The notes under the pieces are model-generated. The model did no database searches, was not told the DNA's origin, and saw nothing but the letters and a program-made list of their open reading frames with translations. Positions 7,233-15,322 of a DNA stretch of 64,000 nucleotides are shown piece by piece. The stretch's first letter is position 1. Every line of letters starts with the position of its first letter. Source of the stretch: Armatimonas rosea (GTDB taxonomy: Bacteria > Armatimonadota > Armatimonadia > Armatimonadales > Armatimonadaceae). The translations under genes were made by a program, and so were the position numbers. The DNA lies in contig NZ_JACHGW010000008.1 of assembly GCF_014202505.1 (NCBI RefSeq), positions 107,035 to 171,034 of the forward strand, written 5' to 3'.

Positions 7233-9011
7233 ATGGCCGACTCTGTAATTGTAGACACCCGGCGCAGTGCCCATGCCGCGCTTCGCCCCGTGCCTGTTGC
7301 TTCCGTGGTCCTGACCGATCACTTCTGGGCACCGCGTCTGGAGCGCAACCGAACCTCGACGATTCCTGGACAGCTCGCCCACTGCGAGGCAACGGGGCGG
7401 ATTCAGAACTTCCAGCGCGCCGCGGGCAAGCTCGATGTCCCGTTTGAGGGGCTCTTTGCCTTCAACGACAGCGATGTCTACAAGTGGCTCGAAGCCGCCG
7501 CGTGGTCACTGGCAAGCCACCCGGACCCGGAGCTGGACGCAAAGGTGGACGCCGTGATCGCGGAGGTGGCTGCGGCGCAGCAGCCCGATGGCTACCTCAA
7601 CACCTACTTCATGTTCGAGCGGGAGAGCGAGCGCTTCACCAACCTGCGGGACATGCACGAAATCTACTGCGCCGGACATCTTTTCCAGGCCGCCGTGGCG
7701 CACTTCCGGGCAACCGGCAAGCGCTCCCTGCTGGAGGTCGCCTGCAAGCTCGCCGACTGTCTCGCGCGGGTCAATCCGGGGGCCTGCGGCCACCCCGAGG
7801 CGGAGCTGGCACTGGTCGAGCTGTTTCGCGCGACCGGCGAGGGGCGCTACCTTACACTCGCCAAGCACATGATCGCGGTGCGCGGCCAGAAGCCCGCGCT
7901 CTGTGGCGGCGGTGCCTACTGGCAGGACCACGTCCTCTACACCGAGCTGACAGAAGTCACCGGCCACGCCGTCCGCATGCTGTATCTAGCATCGGGGGCG
8001 GCCGATGTGGTCCTCGAAGACGGCGACCCGGCGCTCCTAGCCGCGCTCCAGGCCCAGTGGGAGAGCTTCACCACCCGGCGGATGCATGTCACCGGCGGCG
8101 CGGGCGCGCGCTGGGAGGGCGAGGCCTTTGGCAAGGACTACGAGCTCACCAGCGAGCGCGCCTACACCGAGACCTGCGCCGCGATCGCCAGCGTGATGTG
8201 GAGCTGGCGTCTGTTCTTATTGACAGCCGATGCAAAGTATATCGATCTATTGGAGTGGACTCTCTACAACGCCGTCCTCCCCGGGCTCTCGCTCAGCGGG
8301 ACGGAGTACTTCTACCAGAACCCGCTCGCGGACCGGGGAGGCCACCGGCGCAAGGAGTGGTTTGGCTGCGCCTGCTGCCCGCCCAACCTCGCCCGCACCT
8401 TGGCCCAGCTTCCGGGCTACTTCGCCGCCGAGCGCGACGGCGATATCTACCTGACGCTCTACGCCGATGCGACCTTAGAGGTGGGGGACACGACCATCAC
8501 CGTGGAGACAAGCTACCCCGAGCGCGGGCAGGTGCATGTCATCGCACACGGCTCGGCGCGGCGGCTGTTTCTGCGTATCCCGGAGTGGGCCGGTGGGCCG
8601 AGCTGGCACATTGTCCCCTTGGAAGACCGCGAGGCGACCGTCACCCTGGACTTCCCGCTGACCCCGCGCCGGCTCTACGCCAACCCGCGCGTGCTGGCCT
8701 GCCGGGGCCAGGTCGCGGTGGCTCGTGGCCCGCTGCTCTACTGCGCCGAGGAGGCCGACCATGCGGGGGTGGACCTCTGGGACGCTACCCTGCCCGCCCA
8801 AGCGCCCCTCACCGAAGCGCCGCGCCCCGAGCTTCTGGGCGGCATTGTCGCGCTTCAGGCCACGGGGACGGTCCTAGAGGGGGCCGGGCCGCTCTATGCC
8901 TCCGCTCCGCACGGGCCGGGGCAGGAGCGCACCCTGACCTTGATTCCCTACTACGCCTGGGCCAACCGCACGCCCGGCACGATGACAGTCTGGCTAAAGG
9001 AGGACAACTAA
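7233..9011 (+). CDS. Glycoside hydrolase family 127 (beta-L-arabinofuranosidase-type, DUF1680)
   Basis: 592 residues, full length for GH127. The family releases beta-L-arabinofuranose (or related sugars) using a cysteine nucleophile next to a zinc site. The key elements are present: AYTETCAAIA near residue 315, giving the Glu-x-Cys pair, and WFGCACCPPNLAR near 380, giving the Cys-x-Cys-Cys cluster that includes the nucleophile. Other family blocks are PFEGLFAFNDSDVYKWLEA, QQPDGYLNTYF and HVTGGAGARWEGEAFG. There is no signal peptide, so it would act on imported oligosaccharides in the cytoplasm. The start at 7233 follows a -10 box. It is followed 3 bases later by a metallo-hydrolase gene. Confidence 0.9.
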   Translation: MADSVIVDTRRSAHAALRPVPVASVVLTDHFWAPRLERNRTSTIPGQLAHCEATGRIQNFQRAAGKLDVPFEGLFAFNDSDVYKWLEAAAWSLASHPDPELDAKVDAVIAEVAAAQQPDGYLNTYFMFERESERFTNLRDMHEIYCAGHLFQAAVAHFRATGKRSLLEVACKLADCLARVNPGACGHPEAELALVELFRATGEGRYLTLAKHMIAVRGQKPALCGGGAYWQDHVLYTELTEVTGHAVRMLYLASGAADVVLEDGDPALLAALQAQWESFTTRRMHVTGGAGARWEGEAFGKDYELTSERAYTETCAAIASVMWSWRLFLLTADAKYIDLLEWTLYNAVLPGLSLSGTEYFYQNPLADRGGHRRKEWFGCACCPPNLARTLAQLPGYFAAERDGDIYLTLYADATLEVGDTTITVETSYPERGQVHVIAHGSARRLFLRIPEWAGGPSWHIVPLEDREATVTLDFPLTPRRLYANPRVLACRGQVAVARGPLLYCAEEADHAGVDLWDATLPAQAPLTEAPRPELLGGIVALQATGTVLEGAGPLYASAPHGPGQERTLTLIPYYAWANRTPGTMTVWLKEDN

Positions 9012-9014
9012 ACC

Positions 9015-9728
9015 ATGATAACGACCTACTTGGGGCACTCCACCGTGCTCATCGAGACACAAAACAGCAAGCGCATCCTGATCGAGCCCTGGACCTACGG
9101 CAACCCGGCCTGCCCCGCGGCGCTGAAAAATCCCGGCCCGCTGGACTTAATCCTCATCACCCACGGCCACTCCGACCACATGGGCGATGCCGTGCGCCTC
9201 GCGCAGGAGAGCGGGGCAACCGTGGTGACGATGTTTGAGATCGCGCTCTTTCTGGGCAGCAAGGGAGTGGCCGAGAGTCAGCTGATCGGGATGAACCTGG
9301 GCGGCTCGGTGTCCCTGCCCGAGCTGGGGCTCACGGTCACCCAGGTGCCCGCACTCCACTCCAGCCGGATCGACGACGGGGGAGAAGTGGTCTATGCGGG
9401 AAGCGCGTCGGGCTTTGTCGTAACCGAAACGGGTGGTTCTGCGTTCTATCATGCAGGAGACACCGCGCTCTTTAGCGACATGCGGCTCATCAGCGAGCTC
9501 TACGCCCCGACCTTGGCGTTCCTGCCGATAGGGGACCGCTTCACGATGGGCCCCCGCGAGGCCGCCTATGCCCTGGAGTTTTTAAGCTCGGTCACCGAGG
9601 TGATCCCGATCCACTGGGGGACGTTTCCCCTCTTAGCGGGAACCCCCGAGGCGCTGGAGGCAGAGCTGGCAAAGCGAGGGCGAGCGGTCCGTGTGCATGG
9701 CCTAAAGCCCGGAGAGTCGCTTGCCTAG
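9015..9728 (+). CDS. UPF0173-type metal-dependent hydrolase (metallo-beta-lactamase fold)
   Basis: 237 residues. It has the MBL-fold signature THGHSDHMGD (about 51-60), further ligands in FYHAGDTALFSDM and IPIHWGTFPLL, and the YLGHSTVLIE opening strand typical of UPF0173/UlaG-like enzymes. These bind one or two metals and hydrolyse phosphoester, lactone or similar bonds; the true substrate is not known. It is co-transcribed with the GH127 gene (3-base gap), which suggests a role in sugar metabolism, but this is inference. A hairpin with a T-run about 65 bases downstream probably ends the transcript. Confidence 0.85.
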   Translation: MITTYLGHSTVLIETQNSKRILIEPWTYGNPACPAALKNPGPLDLILITHGHSDHMGDAVRLAQESGATVVTMFEIALFLGSKGVAESQLIGMNLGGSVSLPELGLTVTQVPALHSSRIDDGGEVVYAGSASGFVVTETGGSAFYHAGDTALFSDMRLISELYAPTLAFLPIGDRFTMGPREAAYALEFLSSVTEVIPIHWGTFPLLAGTPEALEAELAKRGRAVRVHGLKPGESLA

Positions 9729-9791
9729 GGGCGATCTAGAGTGCGAAAAAAAATAATCAAAAAAAATATACTCCGGACGGAACAAAAGAAA

Positions 9792-9826
9792 CCGGAAGTT
9801 TGTCCATAAAAAACTTCTGGATTTTT
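9792..9826 (+). terminator. Probable intrinsic terminator after the hydrolase gene
   Basis: CCGGAAGTT (9792-9800) pairs with AACTTCTGG (9812-9820) around an AT-rich loop, followed by ATTTTTC. Confidence 0.55.
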
Positions 9827-9836
9827 CGGAAGAAAG

Positions 9837-9939
9837 TTCTGAGAGCTCTAATACCTCTCACTCTCAGAATGGACCGATAGAAAAACGGGAAGTGCCTCTG
9901 GCTCTCTTGCTGCTACCCCCTCAAAGAGAGAGTCAGAGG
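9837..9939. other. Intergenic hairpins upstream of nnr
   Basis: The gap 9729-9964 is unusually A-rich at its left end. After the terminator it holds two more inverted repeats: TTCTGAGAG/CTCTCAGAA (9837-9845 with 9861-9869) and CCTCTG-CTCTCTT with AAGAGAG-CAGAGG (9895-9939). No riboswitch or coding signal is recognised. They may be leader structure or protein sites for the nnr operon. Confidence 0.4.
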
Positions 9940-9964
9940 GCCCTTTGGGTAGGTGGAGACGGCT

Positions 9965-11476
9965 ATGAGAATCGCGACGGCAGCAGAGCTACGGGAGGCG
10001 GACCGCCAGGCGATAGACGACCTGGGAATTCCCGGTGCCTGCCTGATGCAGTCCGCGGGTGAAGCACTCGCCCGCGCCTGTGCCGGGGCGCAGCGGATCG
10101 CGTTTCTCTGTGGCAAGGGCAACAACGGCGGGGATGGGTTTGCGGCGGCGCGGCTTCTGGCAGTGGCAGGGAAAGAGATCACAGTTCTGCTCACGACGTC
10201 CGAGGAGGAGATCACCGGACTTGCCGCCACCCACCTCGCCCCGTTGCGTGCCTCGGGGGTCACGGTCGCTCCCTTCAGCGATGCCGCTCTTGCCGGCCAT
10301 GACTTGCTGGTGGACTGCCTGCTGGGAACAGGCACACGCGGTGCGCCCCGTGGCCTAGTCGCCGAGGCGATTCGGGCGGCCAATGCCTCTGGGATTCCCC
10401 TCGTCGCTTGTGATCTTCCCTCAGGAGTCGATGCCGACACGGGGGAGGTTCCCGGCGACGCGATCCGCGCACGCGCGACCGTCACCCTCTCGGCACTCAA
10501 GCCCGGGCTCTTGCTCTATCCCGGCGCGGAGCTGGTTGGAGAACTAACCCTCGCCCCGATTGGCCTGCCGATTCTCACGCCACCGACACAAGAGCTGACA
10601 ACGATTGGCTGGGTTCGCGCCACACTGCCCAAGCGCCAGCAAGGCCGGGATGCCAATAAAGGGGCGTTTGGGACGGTCTTGGTAGTGGCAGGTGCACGGG
10701 GGATGGCCGGGGCCGCCGTGCTCACCGCCACTGCCGCGCTTCGTGCCGGCGCAGGGCTGGTCTATCTCGCGGTCCCGGAGAGCCTCGTGGCGACGGTCGC
10801 CGCGCTCTCTGCGGAGGTGGTTGTCCGCCCTCTGCCCGAGACACCCGACGGCACCCACGGGGGAGAGGGGGCGCTTGAGACGCTCCTGCCGCTGGTGGCC
10901 CGCGCCGATGCAATTGCGCTGGGGCCGGGTCTCACCGCGGGTGCGGCTGTCCAAGACTTTGTCGAGGCGCTCCTGACACACACAAACCTGCCGCTTGTGA
11001 TCGATGCCGATGGCCTCAACTGTATCGCCCAGAGAGCCGCGCTCCTGAGTCGCCTCAGCGGGCGGGAGCGGGTCCTCACTCCCCATCCCGGCGAGCTAGG
11101 GCGGCTCTTGGGGCTTCCTACCCGCGCGGTGCAGGCGAGCCGCACGGAGGTCGTGGGGCGTGTCGCGCAGAACTTTGGCTCGGTGACCTTGCTCAAGGGG
11201 GCCCGCACCTTGGTCGCGAGCCCGGCAGGTCAGCTATACTACAACCGAGAGGGCTCGGTGAGTCTGGCGACCGCGGGAAGTGGGGATGTCCTCACGGGCG
11301 TGATCGCGGCCCTGCTGGCCCAAGGGCTGACTGCGGAAAACGCCGCGCGCTGTGGTGCCTACTGGCACGCACTGGCGGGGGAGTCGCTCCCCGTGGGCTC
11401 TCTGGCAGGAGAGATTCGTGATGCCCTGCCCGCCGCACGGCTACGCTTAGAATCGGGGGATATTGGCGACCTATGA
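9965..11476 (+). CDS. nnr: Bifunctional NAD(P)H-hydrate epimerase/dehydratase
   Basis: 503 residues, two fused domains as in bacterial Nnr (YjeF). The N-terminal epimerase has GKGNNGGDGFAAARLL and the DLPSGVDADTGEVPG block. The C-terminal ADP/ATP-dependent dehydratase (ribokinase-like) has VIDADGLN, LTPHPGELGRLLG, LLKGARTL and the TAGSGDVLTG anion hole with its catalytic Asp. Together they repair damaged NADHX/NADPHX. The ATG at 9965 is preferred to a GTG 12 bases upstream because GGTAGGTGGAG gives a good ribosome-binding site for it. Its stop overlaps the start of the FHA gene (ATGA), so it heads the FHA/VWA operon. Confidence 0.95.
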   Translation: MRIATAAELREADRQAIDDLGIPGACLMQSAGEALARACAGAQRIAFLCGKGNNGGDGFAAARLLAVAGKEITVLLTTSEEEITGLAATHLAPLRASGVTVAPFSDAALAGHDLLVDCLLGTGTRGAPRGLVAEAIRAANASGIPLVACDLPSGVDADTGEVPGDAIRARATVTLSALKPGLLLYPGAELVGELTLAPIGLPILTPPTQELTTIGWVRATLPKRQQGRDANKGAFGTVLVVAGARGMAGAAVLTATAALRAGAGLVYLAVPESLVATVAALSAEVVVRPLPETPDGTHGGEGALETLLPLVARADAIALGPGLTAGAAVQDFVEALLTHTNLPLVIDADGLNCIAQRAALLSRLSGRERVLTPHPGELGRLLGLPTRAVQASRTEVVGRVAQNFGSVTLLKGARTLVASPAGQLYYNREGSVSLATAGSGDVLTGVIAALLAQGLTAENAARCGAYWHALAGESLPVGSLAGEIRDALPAARLRLESGDIGDL

Positions 11477-12348
11477 AGACACAACTAACCGCACTTGCTC
11501 TTGTCCTGGCGACGGGCGCACTGGCCCAGACACCGAAGCTGGAGCCGCCCAAGACCACCCTCGCCGCGACACCCACCCCCGCGCCCAAGGAGGCAGGCAC
11601 CAAGGCGACACCCACCCCCGATCCCAAGGCGACGCCGGATCCCAAGGCCGCAACGGCAACCCCGACACCCGACCCGAAAGCCGCTACGCCTGCGCCCGCC
11701 GCGACTCCCGCGCCTATTGTTGTCGTGGTTCAGTCGCAAAAAGAGCCTGAGCAGAACAATGGCAGCAGCCTAATCGCCGGGTGGCTCGGTCTCGCGGTTC
11801 TCGGGGTGGGTGGGTTCTTTGGCTGGCGTGCGCTCAAGAGCAAGGGCCTGACGGTCACGGGAGCCTTCAAGCAGCTCGGGGTCGAGCTTCCGCAAGAGGC
11901 GCCCCCTGCCGCCGCCCCTGTGGGCAAGCCCGCGGTGGCCCCGCTCCCGCCGCTCCCCTCGCTCTCCGAACTGCCCTCGGCGGGTGCCGCACCCGCTGGT
12001 GTCGCCGTTGCCACGGGAGCCTCTGCCCCTGCCGCTCCACCGCTTCCCGCGCCCAGCGGCCAGCCCAAGCTGGTTGGCTACAGCGGCCCCGCCGCCGGAA
12101 AAGTCATCCCTCTGATGGACGCCCTCACCGTGGGCCGGGAGCCCGACAACGCGCTCTCCCTTCCCACCGACAGCACGGTCAGCCGCAAGCACGCGGTCTT
12201 TCTCCCCACCGGCACGGGCTGGGAGCTCTCCGACAGTGGCTCGGCCAACGGGACCTTTGTCAATGGCCAGCGCCTCGCCAACCCGCAGGTGCTCTCCCAC
12301 GGCGATGAGATCAAGATCGGCTCCTCGAGGTTGCGCTATGAAGCGTGA
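11473..12348 (+). CDS. Membrane-anchored FHA-domain protein with Pro/Thr-rich stalk
   Basis: 291 residues: signal peptide (1-19), a low-complexity stalk of TPTPDPKA-type repeats (30-80), a membrane helix (99-119), an Ala/Pro-rich linker, and a C-terminal FHA domain (about 205-291). The FHA phosphothreonine-binding residues are present: VGREPDN, SRKHAVF and NGTFVNGQRL. By topology the FHA domain is cytosolic and the stalk is outside. It should bind phosphothreonine on partner proteins; the neighbours with FHA and VWA domains are the obvious candidates. It starts within the nnr stop codon. The repetitive stalk varies easily by slippage, so its length may differ between strains. Confidence 0.85.
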   Translation: MKTQLTALALVLATGALAQTPKLEPPKTTLAATPTPAPKEAGTKATPTPDPKATPDPKAATATPTPDPKAATPAPAATPAPIVVVVQSQKEPEQNNGSSLIAGWLGLAVLGVGGFFGWRALKSKGLTVTGAFKQLGVELPQEAPPAAAPVGKPAVAPLPPLPSLSELPSAGAAPAGVAVATGASAPAAPPLPAPSGQPKLVGYSGPAAGKVIPLMDALTVGREPDNALSLPTDSTVSRKHAVFLPTGTGWELSDSGSANGTFVNGQRLANPQVLSHGDEIKIGSSRLRYEA

Positions 12349-12441
12349 TACCAACCCCCTAACCCCCGCTGGGCGGGGGGACAATAAGGAAGGGGAATAC
12401 CTCTTTTCCCCCCCGCGGAGCGGGGGCTGGGGGGGAGGGCT
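12349..12441. repeat. Palindromic repeat, family A, between FHA genes
   Basis: It begins CCCCCTAACCCCCGCTGGGC and, after AATAAGG, ends in a second hairpin of C-run and G-run (CCCCCCGCGGAGCGGGGG). It fills the entire spacer between two FHA genes and so lies inside the operon transcript. Confidence 0.75.
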
Positions 12442-13767
12442 ATGAACTTTCCGTCGCGCATCTTGCTCTTCCTGCTGGCGGGAGCCGCCGCCGGGCTCCT
12501 TGTCGTCTTCCTCACCGATGTCACCGGAATCCTACGCATCACCGACCAGTGGCCACCCACCAAGACCGACCTGAACAACACGACCGCGGCGGCGGTCTGG
12601 TTCGGCGGCTTCCTCGGGGCGCTCTTTGGAGTCGCCAGTAACCTGGCATCAGGGACCCGGGACTGGGTACGCGCGATTGGCTTTGGACTGGGAATCGGGA
12701 TCGCGGCGGGGTTTGTGGGGATCACGTTTGGGATGGCGGTCTTTGCCCCACTCTATGTGGAGAAAGCGCGCAACCCGCTGGCATTTCTGGGCAACGTGGT
12801 CGCCCGTGGCCTCGGCTGGTGCTTTATCGGGGCGCTCGCCGGGACCGCGGAGGGCTGGCGCAAGCAGAGCGTCCGTGTGGGCCGCAATGGCTTGATTGGA
12901 GGCGCGATTGGGGGCCTCTTGGGCGGAGCGGTCTTTGAGATCGCGCCCTATCTCATGCCCGGCGTCCGCGCCGGGGCCGTCTCGCGCACCCTGGGCTTTG
13001 TGATCACCGGCGCGATGATCGGGCTGTTTATCGCGCTGGTTCAAGAGTGGCTCAAAGAGGCCTGGGTGAAGATCCAGGTGGGCCGCAATGAGTTCAGCAA
13101 AGAGATCCTTTTAGAGAAAGCCGAGAGCAAGATCGGGCGCAACGAGCTCTGCGATATCCCGCTTTTTGGCAACCCGCAGATCGGACGGAGCCATGCGCTA
13201 CTGGTCGCGCTCCCCAGTGGCGGCTACGCCGTGCGCGATACCGGCGAGTCCCCGATTGGGGTCTTGGTCAATGGCGCAAAGATCGCTGGGGAGCAGAAGC
13301 TACGCTCCGGCGACCAGATTCAGATCGTGGACCGGGTGCTGGTGTTCTTTGAGAAGCAGGTCCGCCAGCGCACCGTGCTCGAAAATCGGGATGTGAAGCA
13401 AGCGCCCGCCGTGCCGGTCGCACAGCCGGGTGTGTCGCCGTATGCTTTGAACCCATCCCCCGGCCCCTTCCCTGCCACAGGGAAGGGGAGTAAGCTGGTT
13501 GTCGTTGCGGGGCCGCATGCGGGGCAGAGCTTTGCCTTGCAAGCGGGGCTGGTCTTTGGCCGCGACCCGGGCAACAGCGCCGCGCTTCCCGCCGATACCA
13601 AGGCATCGCGGCGGCACGCACAGCTTGTGGCCGAGGGCAGCGGCGTGGCACTGGAGGATATGGGGAGCACCAACGGGACCTTTGTCAATGGCCAGCGCAT
13701 CACCCGTGTCGCGCTCGCGCCGGGCGACCAGATCGTGATCGGCAGCAGCACCCTGAGAGTGGAGTAG
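12442..13767 (+). CDS. Polytopic membrane protein with two FHA domains
   Basis: 441 residues. The first 210 form about six Gly/Ala-rich membrane helices (for example LLFLLAGAAAGLLVVFL and GLGIGIAAGFVGITF). A divergent FHA follows (SKIGRNELCDIPLFG ... IGRSHALL, about 225-300), then a canonical one (VFGRDPGNSA ... SRRHAQLV ... STNGTFVNGQRI, 350-441). The linker between them contains an in-frame family A hairpin (13464-13488), read as NPSPGPFPATGKGSK. The protein likely recruits phosphothreonine-marked partners to the membrane. It is separated from the VWA gene by only 4 bases. Confidence 0.85.
   Translation: MNFPSRILLFLLAGAAAGLLVVFLTDVTGILRITDQWPPTKTDLNNTTAAAVWFGGFLGALFGVASNLASGTRDWVRAIGFGLGIGIAAGFVGITFGMAVFAPLYVEKARNPLAFLGNVVARGLGWCFIGALAGTAEGWRKQSVRVGRNGLIGGAIGGLLGGAVFEIAPYLMPGVRAGAVSRTLGFVITGAMIGLFIALVQEWLKEAWVKIQVGRNEFSKEILLEKAESKIGRNELCDIPLFGNPQIGRSHALLVALPSGGYAVRDTGESPIGVLVNGAKIAGEQKLRSGDQIQIVDRVLVFFEKQVRQRTVLENRDVKQAPAVPVAQPGVSPYALNPSPGPFPATGKGSKLVVVAGPHAGQSFALQAGLVFGRDPGNSAALPADTKASRRHAQLVAEGSGVALEDMGSTNGTFVNGQRITRVALAPGDQIVIGSSTLRVE
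13453..13490. repeat. Family A hairpin inside FHA coding sequence
   Basis: CCCCTTCCCTG (13464-13474) pairs perfectly with CAGGGAAGGGG (13478-13488). It is preceded by the CATCCCCCGG seen in intergenic copies. It lies in the linker between FHA domains and keeps the frame. Confidence 0.75.
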
Positions 13768-13771
13768 AACT

Positions 13772-15124
13772 ATGGATCAGACAATTCGCGTGAATCCGAC
13801 AATGATGGGAGGCGATCCCAACCGCACCCAGATGGCGCAGCCGACCGTGATGGGCGGTTTCCCCCAAGCCGCGCCGGGCGGCCCGTCGCTGGCGCTCAAC
13901 GTTAAAGTGAGCAATCGCTACGCCTTTGCGGGCGACCGGACACGGGCGCACGTGCTGACACAGATTTCCGCAGGCGGCGCGGGGGGCTTTGTGCCGGGCG
14001 GCAAGCGCTTGCCGGTGAATGTCTGCCTGGTGATCGACCGCTCGGGCTCCATGGACGGCTCCCCGATCCAGTATGTCAAGAAGGCCTGCGAGCACGTCGT
14101 GGACCTGCTCACCCCCGACGATGTGCTCTCGATCGTGACCTTTGAGGAGTCGGTGGAGGTGCTCATGCCCGCGCGGCGTGTGACCGACCCGAATCTGATC
14201 AAGCAACACATCCAGCGCATTGTCGCCGGAACCACGACCAACCTCTTCGACGGCCTCTACGCTGGCGGCTCCCAGGTGGCGTCGGTGCCGATGGCGGGCT
14301 ACGTCACCCGCGTCCTACTCCTCACCGACGGCGAGCCGACTGCGGGGCTCAAAGACTTCCAGAGCATTGTCCAGCAAGTTGCGGACCTAAAAGCACGCGG
14401 CATCACGGTCACGGCGCTGGGCTTCGGACCAGAGTACAACGAGGAGCTCATGGCTGGGATCGCCCGCCGCTCCGGGGGGAACTACTACTACATCGAGCGC
14501 CCCGAGCAGATCCCCGAGGTCTTCCAAAAAGAGATGCTGACGATCCTTGGTGTGACCGCCAAGAACATTCGCCTCACCCTCACGCTCCCGCGCGGGGTCA
14601 CCGTCCGCCAGTGCTACGGCTCCCCGCCCGAGCTGGGCGCCCGCCACGCCGCGATCTCATTGCCCGATATCGAGCGCGGCGCGACCGTCACCAAGCTCTG
14701 GGAGGTGGACTACGACCCACACGCCGTGGCTACCTTCCGCACCGCAAAAGTTATCCTCTCCTGGGACGATGGCGCGACCGGCCAGCGCGAGACCCTCACC
14801 GCCAACGCCGTGGTTGAGTTCACCGGAGACGCTGCCCGCGTCCCCTCGGGTGCTGACCCTCTCGTCTCCCAAGAGCTCAACGCCATGCAAGCTGCCCGTG
14901 ACCTCGAAAAAACGATGATGGGCATGCGCACTCAGCAGCTCAACCTCGCGGACCTAACCGCTGCTCTCAATAAGACGCAGCAGATGTTCACCCAGCAAGG
15001 CAACACCGAGGCCGCCAAGACCGTCCAGATGGCCGCGCAAGCCGCCCAGCGCGGCGACACCGGCGGCGCGGAGAAGACTCTGATTGGGACGATCTACAGC
15101 CTCGATCTCGGGAAGAGGAGCTAG
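13772..15124 (+). CDS. VWA-domain protein with N-terminal TMGG motifs
   Basis: 450 residues. The von Willebrand A domain (about 85-260) has an intact MIDAS: DRSGSMDGS, the TTNLFDG Thr, and LLTDGEPTAG. A C-terminal domain of beta and helical parts follows, like other bacterial VWA proteins beginning with a VIT-like or stalk region. The N-terminus holds two short related motifs, NPTMMGG and QPTVMGG (about 8-14 and 23-29). These are plausible phosphothreonine sites for the adjacent FHA domains (inference). No signal peptide is seen. It binds Mg-dependent protein ligands by family knowledge. It sits 4 bases after the FHA membrane protein. Confidence 0.85.
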   Translation: MDQTIRVNPTMMGGDPNRTQMAQPTVMGGFPQAAPGGPSLALNVKVSNRYAFAGDRTRAHVLTQISAGGAGGFVPGGKRLPVNVCLVIDRSGSMDGSPIQYVKKACEHVVDLLTPDDVLSIVTFEESVEVLMPARRVTDPNLIKQHIQRIVAGTTTNLFDGLYAGGSQVASVPMAGYVTRVLLLTDGEPTAGLKDFQSIVQQVADLKARGITVTALGFGPEYNEELMAGIARRSGGNYYYIERPEQIPEVFQKEMLTILGVTAKNIRLTLTLPRGVTVRQCYGSPPELGARHAAISLPDIERGATVTKLWEVDYDPHAVATFRTAKVILSWDDGATGQRETLTANAVVEFTGDAARVPSGADPLVSQELNAMQAARDLEKTMMGMRTQQLNLADLTAALNKTQQMFTQQGNTEAAKTVQMAAQAAQRGDTGGAEKTLIGTIYSLDLGKRS

Positions 15125-15139
15125 GGCACTCCCCCAGAA

Positions 15140-15312
15140 CACTCCCCCGGCTCGTTCCTCGCCACCCCCTCTCCCTCTGGATCCACGTTCCGTGGGAGGA
15201 GAGGGGGTAGGTAGAGCAGAGGGAGTATGTAAACGTGAAGCCCCTCAGACTCCCCCTTCCTTCGCCCCTCGGAACGAGGGTTTCAGGCGAAGGAAGGGGG
15301 CCGGGGGGATGG
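15140..15312. repeat. Tandem family A palindromes
   Basis: Two hairpins in a row: CACCCCCTCTCCCTC with its partner GAGGAGAGGGGGT (15170-15209), and CCCCCTTCCTTCGCC with GGCGAAGGAAGGGGG (15250-15300). They occupy the gap between the VWA and J-FHA genes. Confidence 0.7.
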
Positions 15313-15322
15313 ATGCAAAAAA

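Noticed and set aside
9837..9939. Riboswitch upstream of nnr
   Set aside because: The two hairpins are simple and match no class I know. The spacer is AT-rich and not conserved-looking, so it is described as hairpins only.
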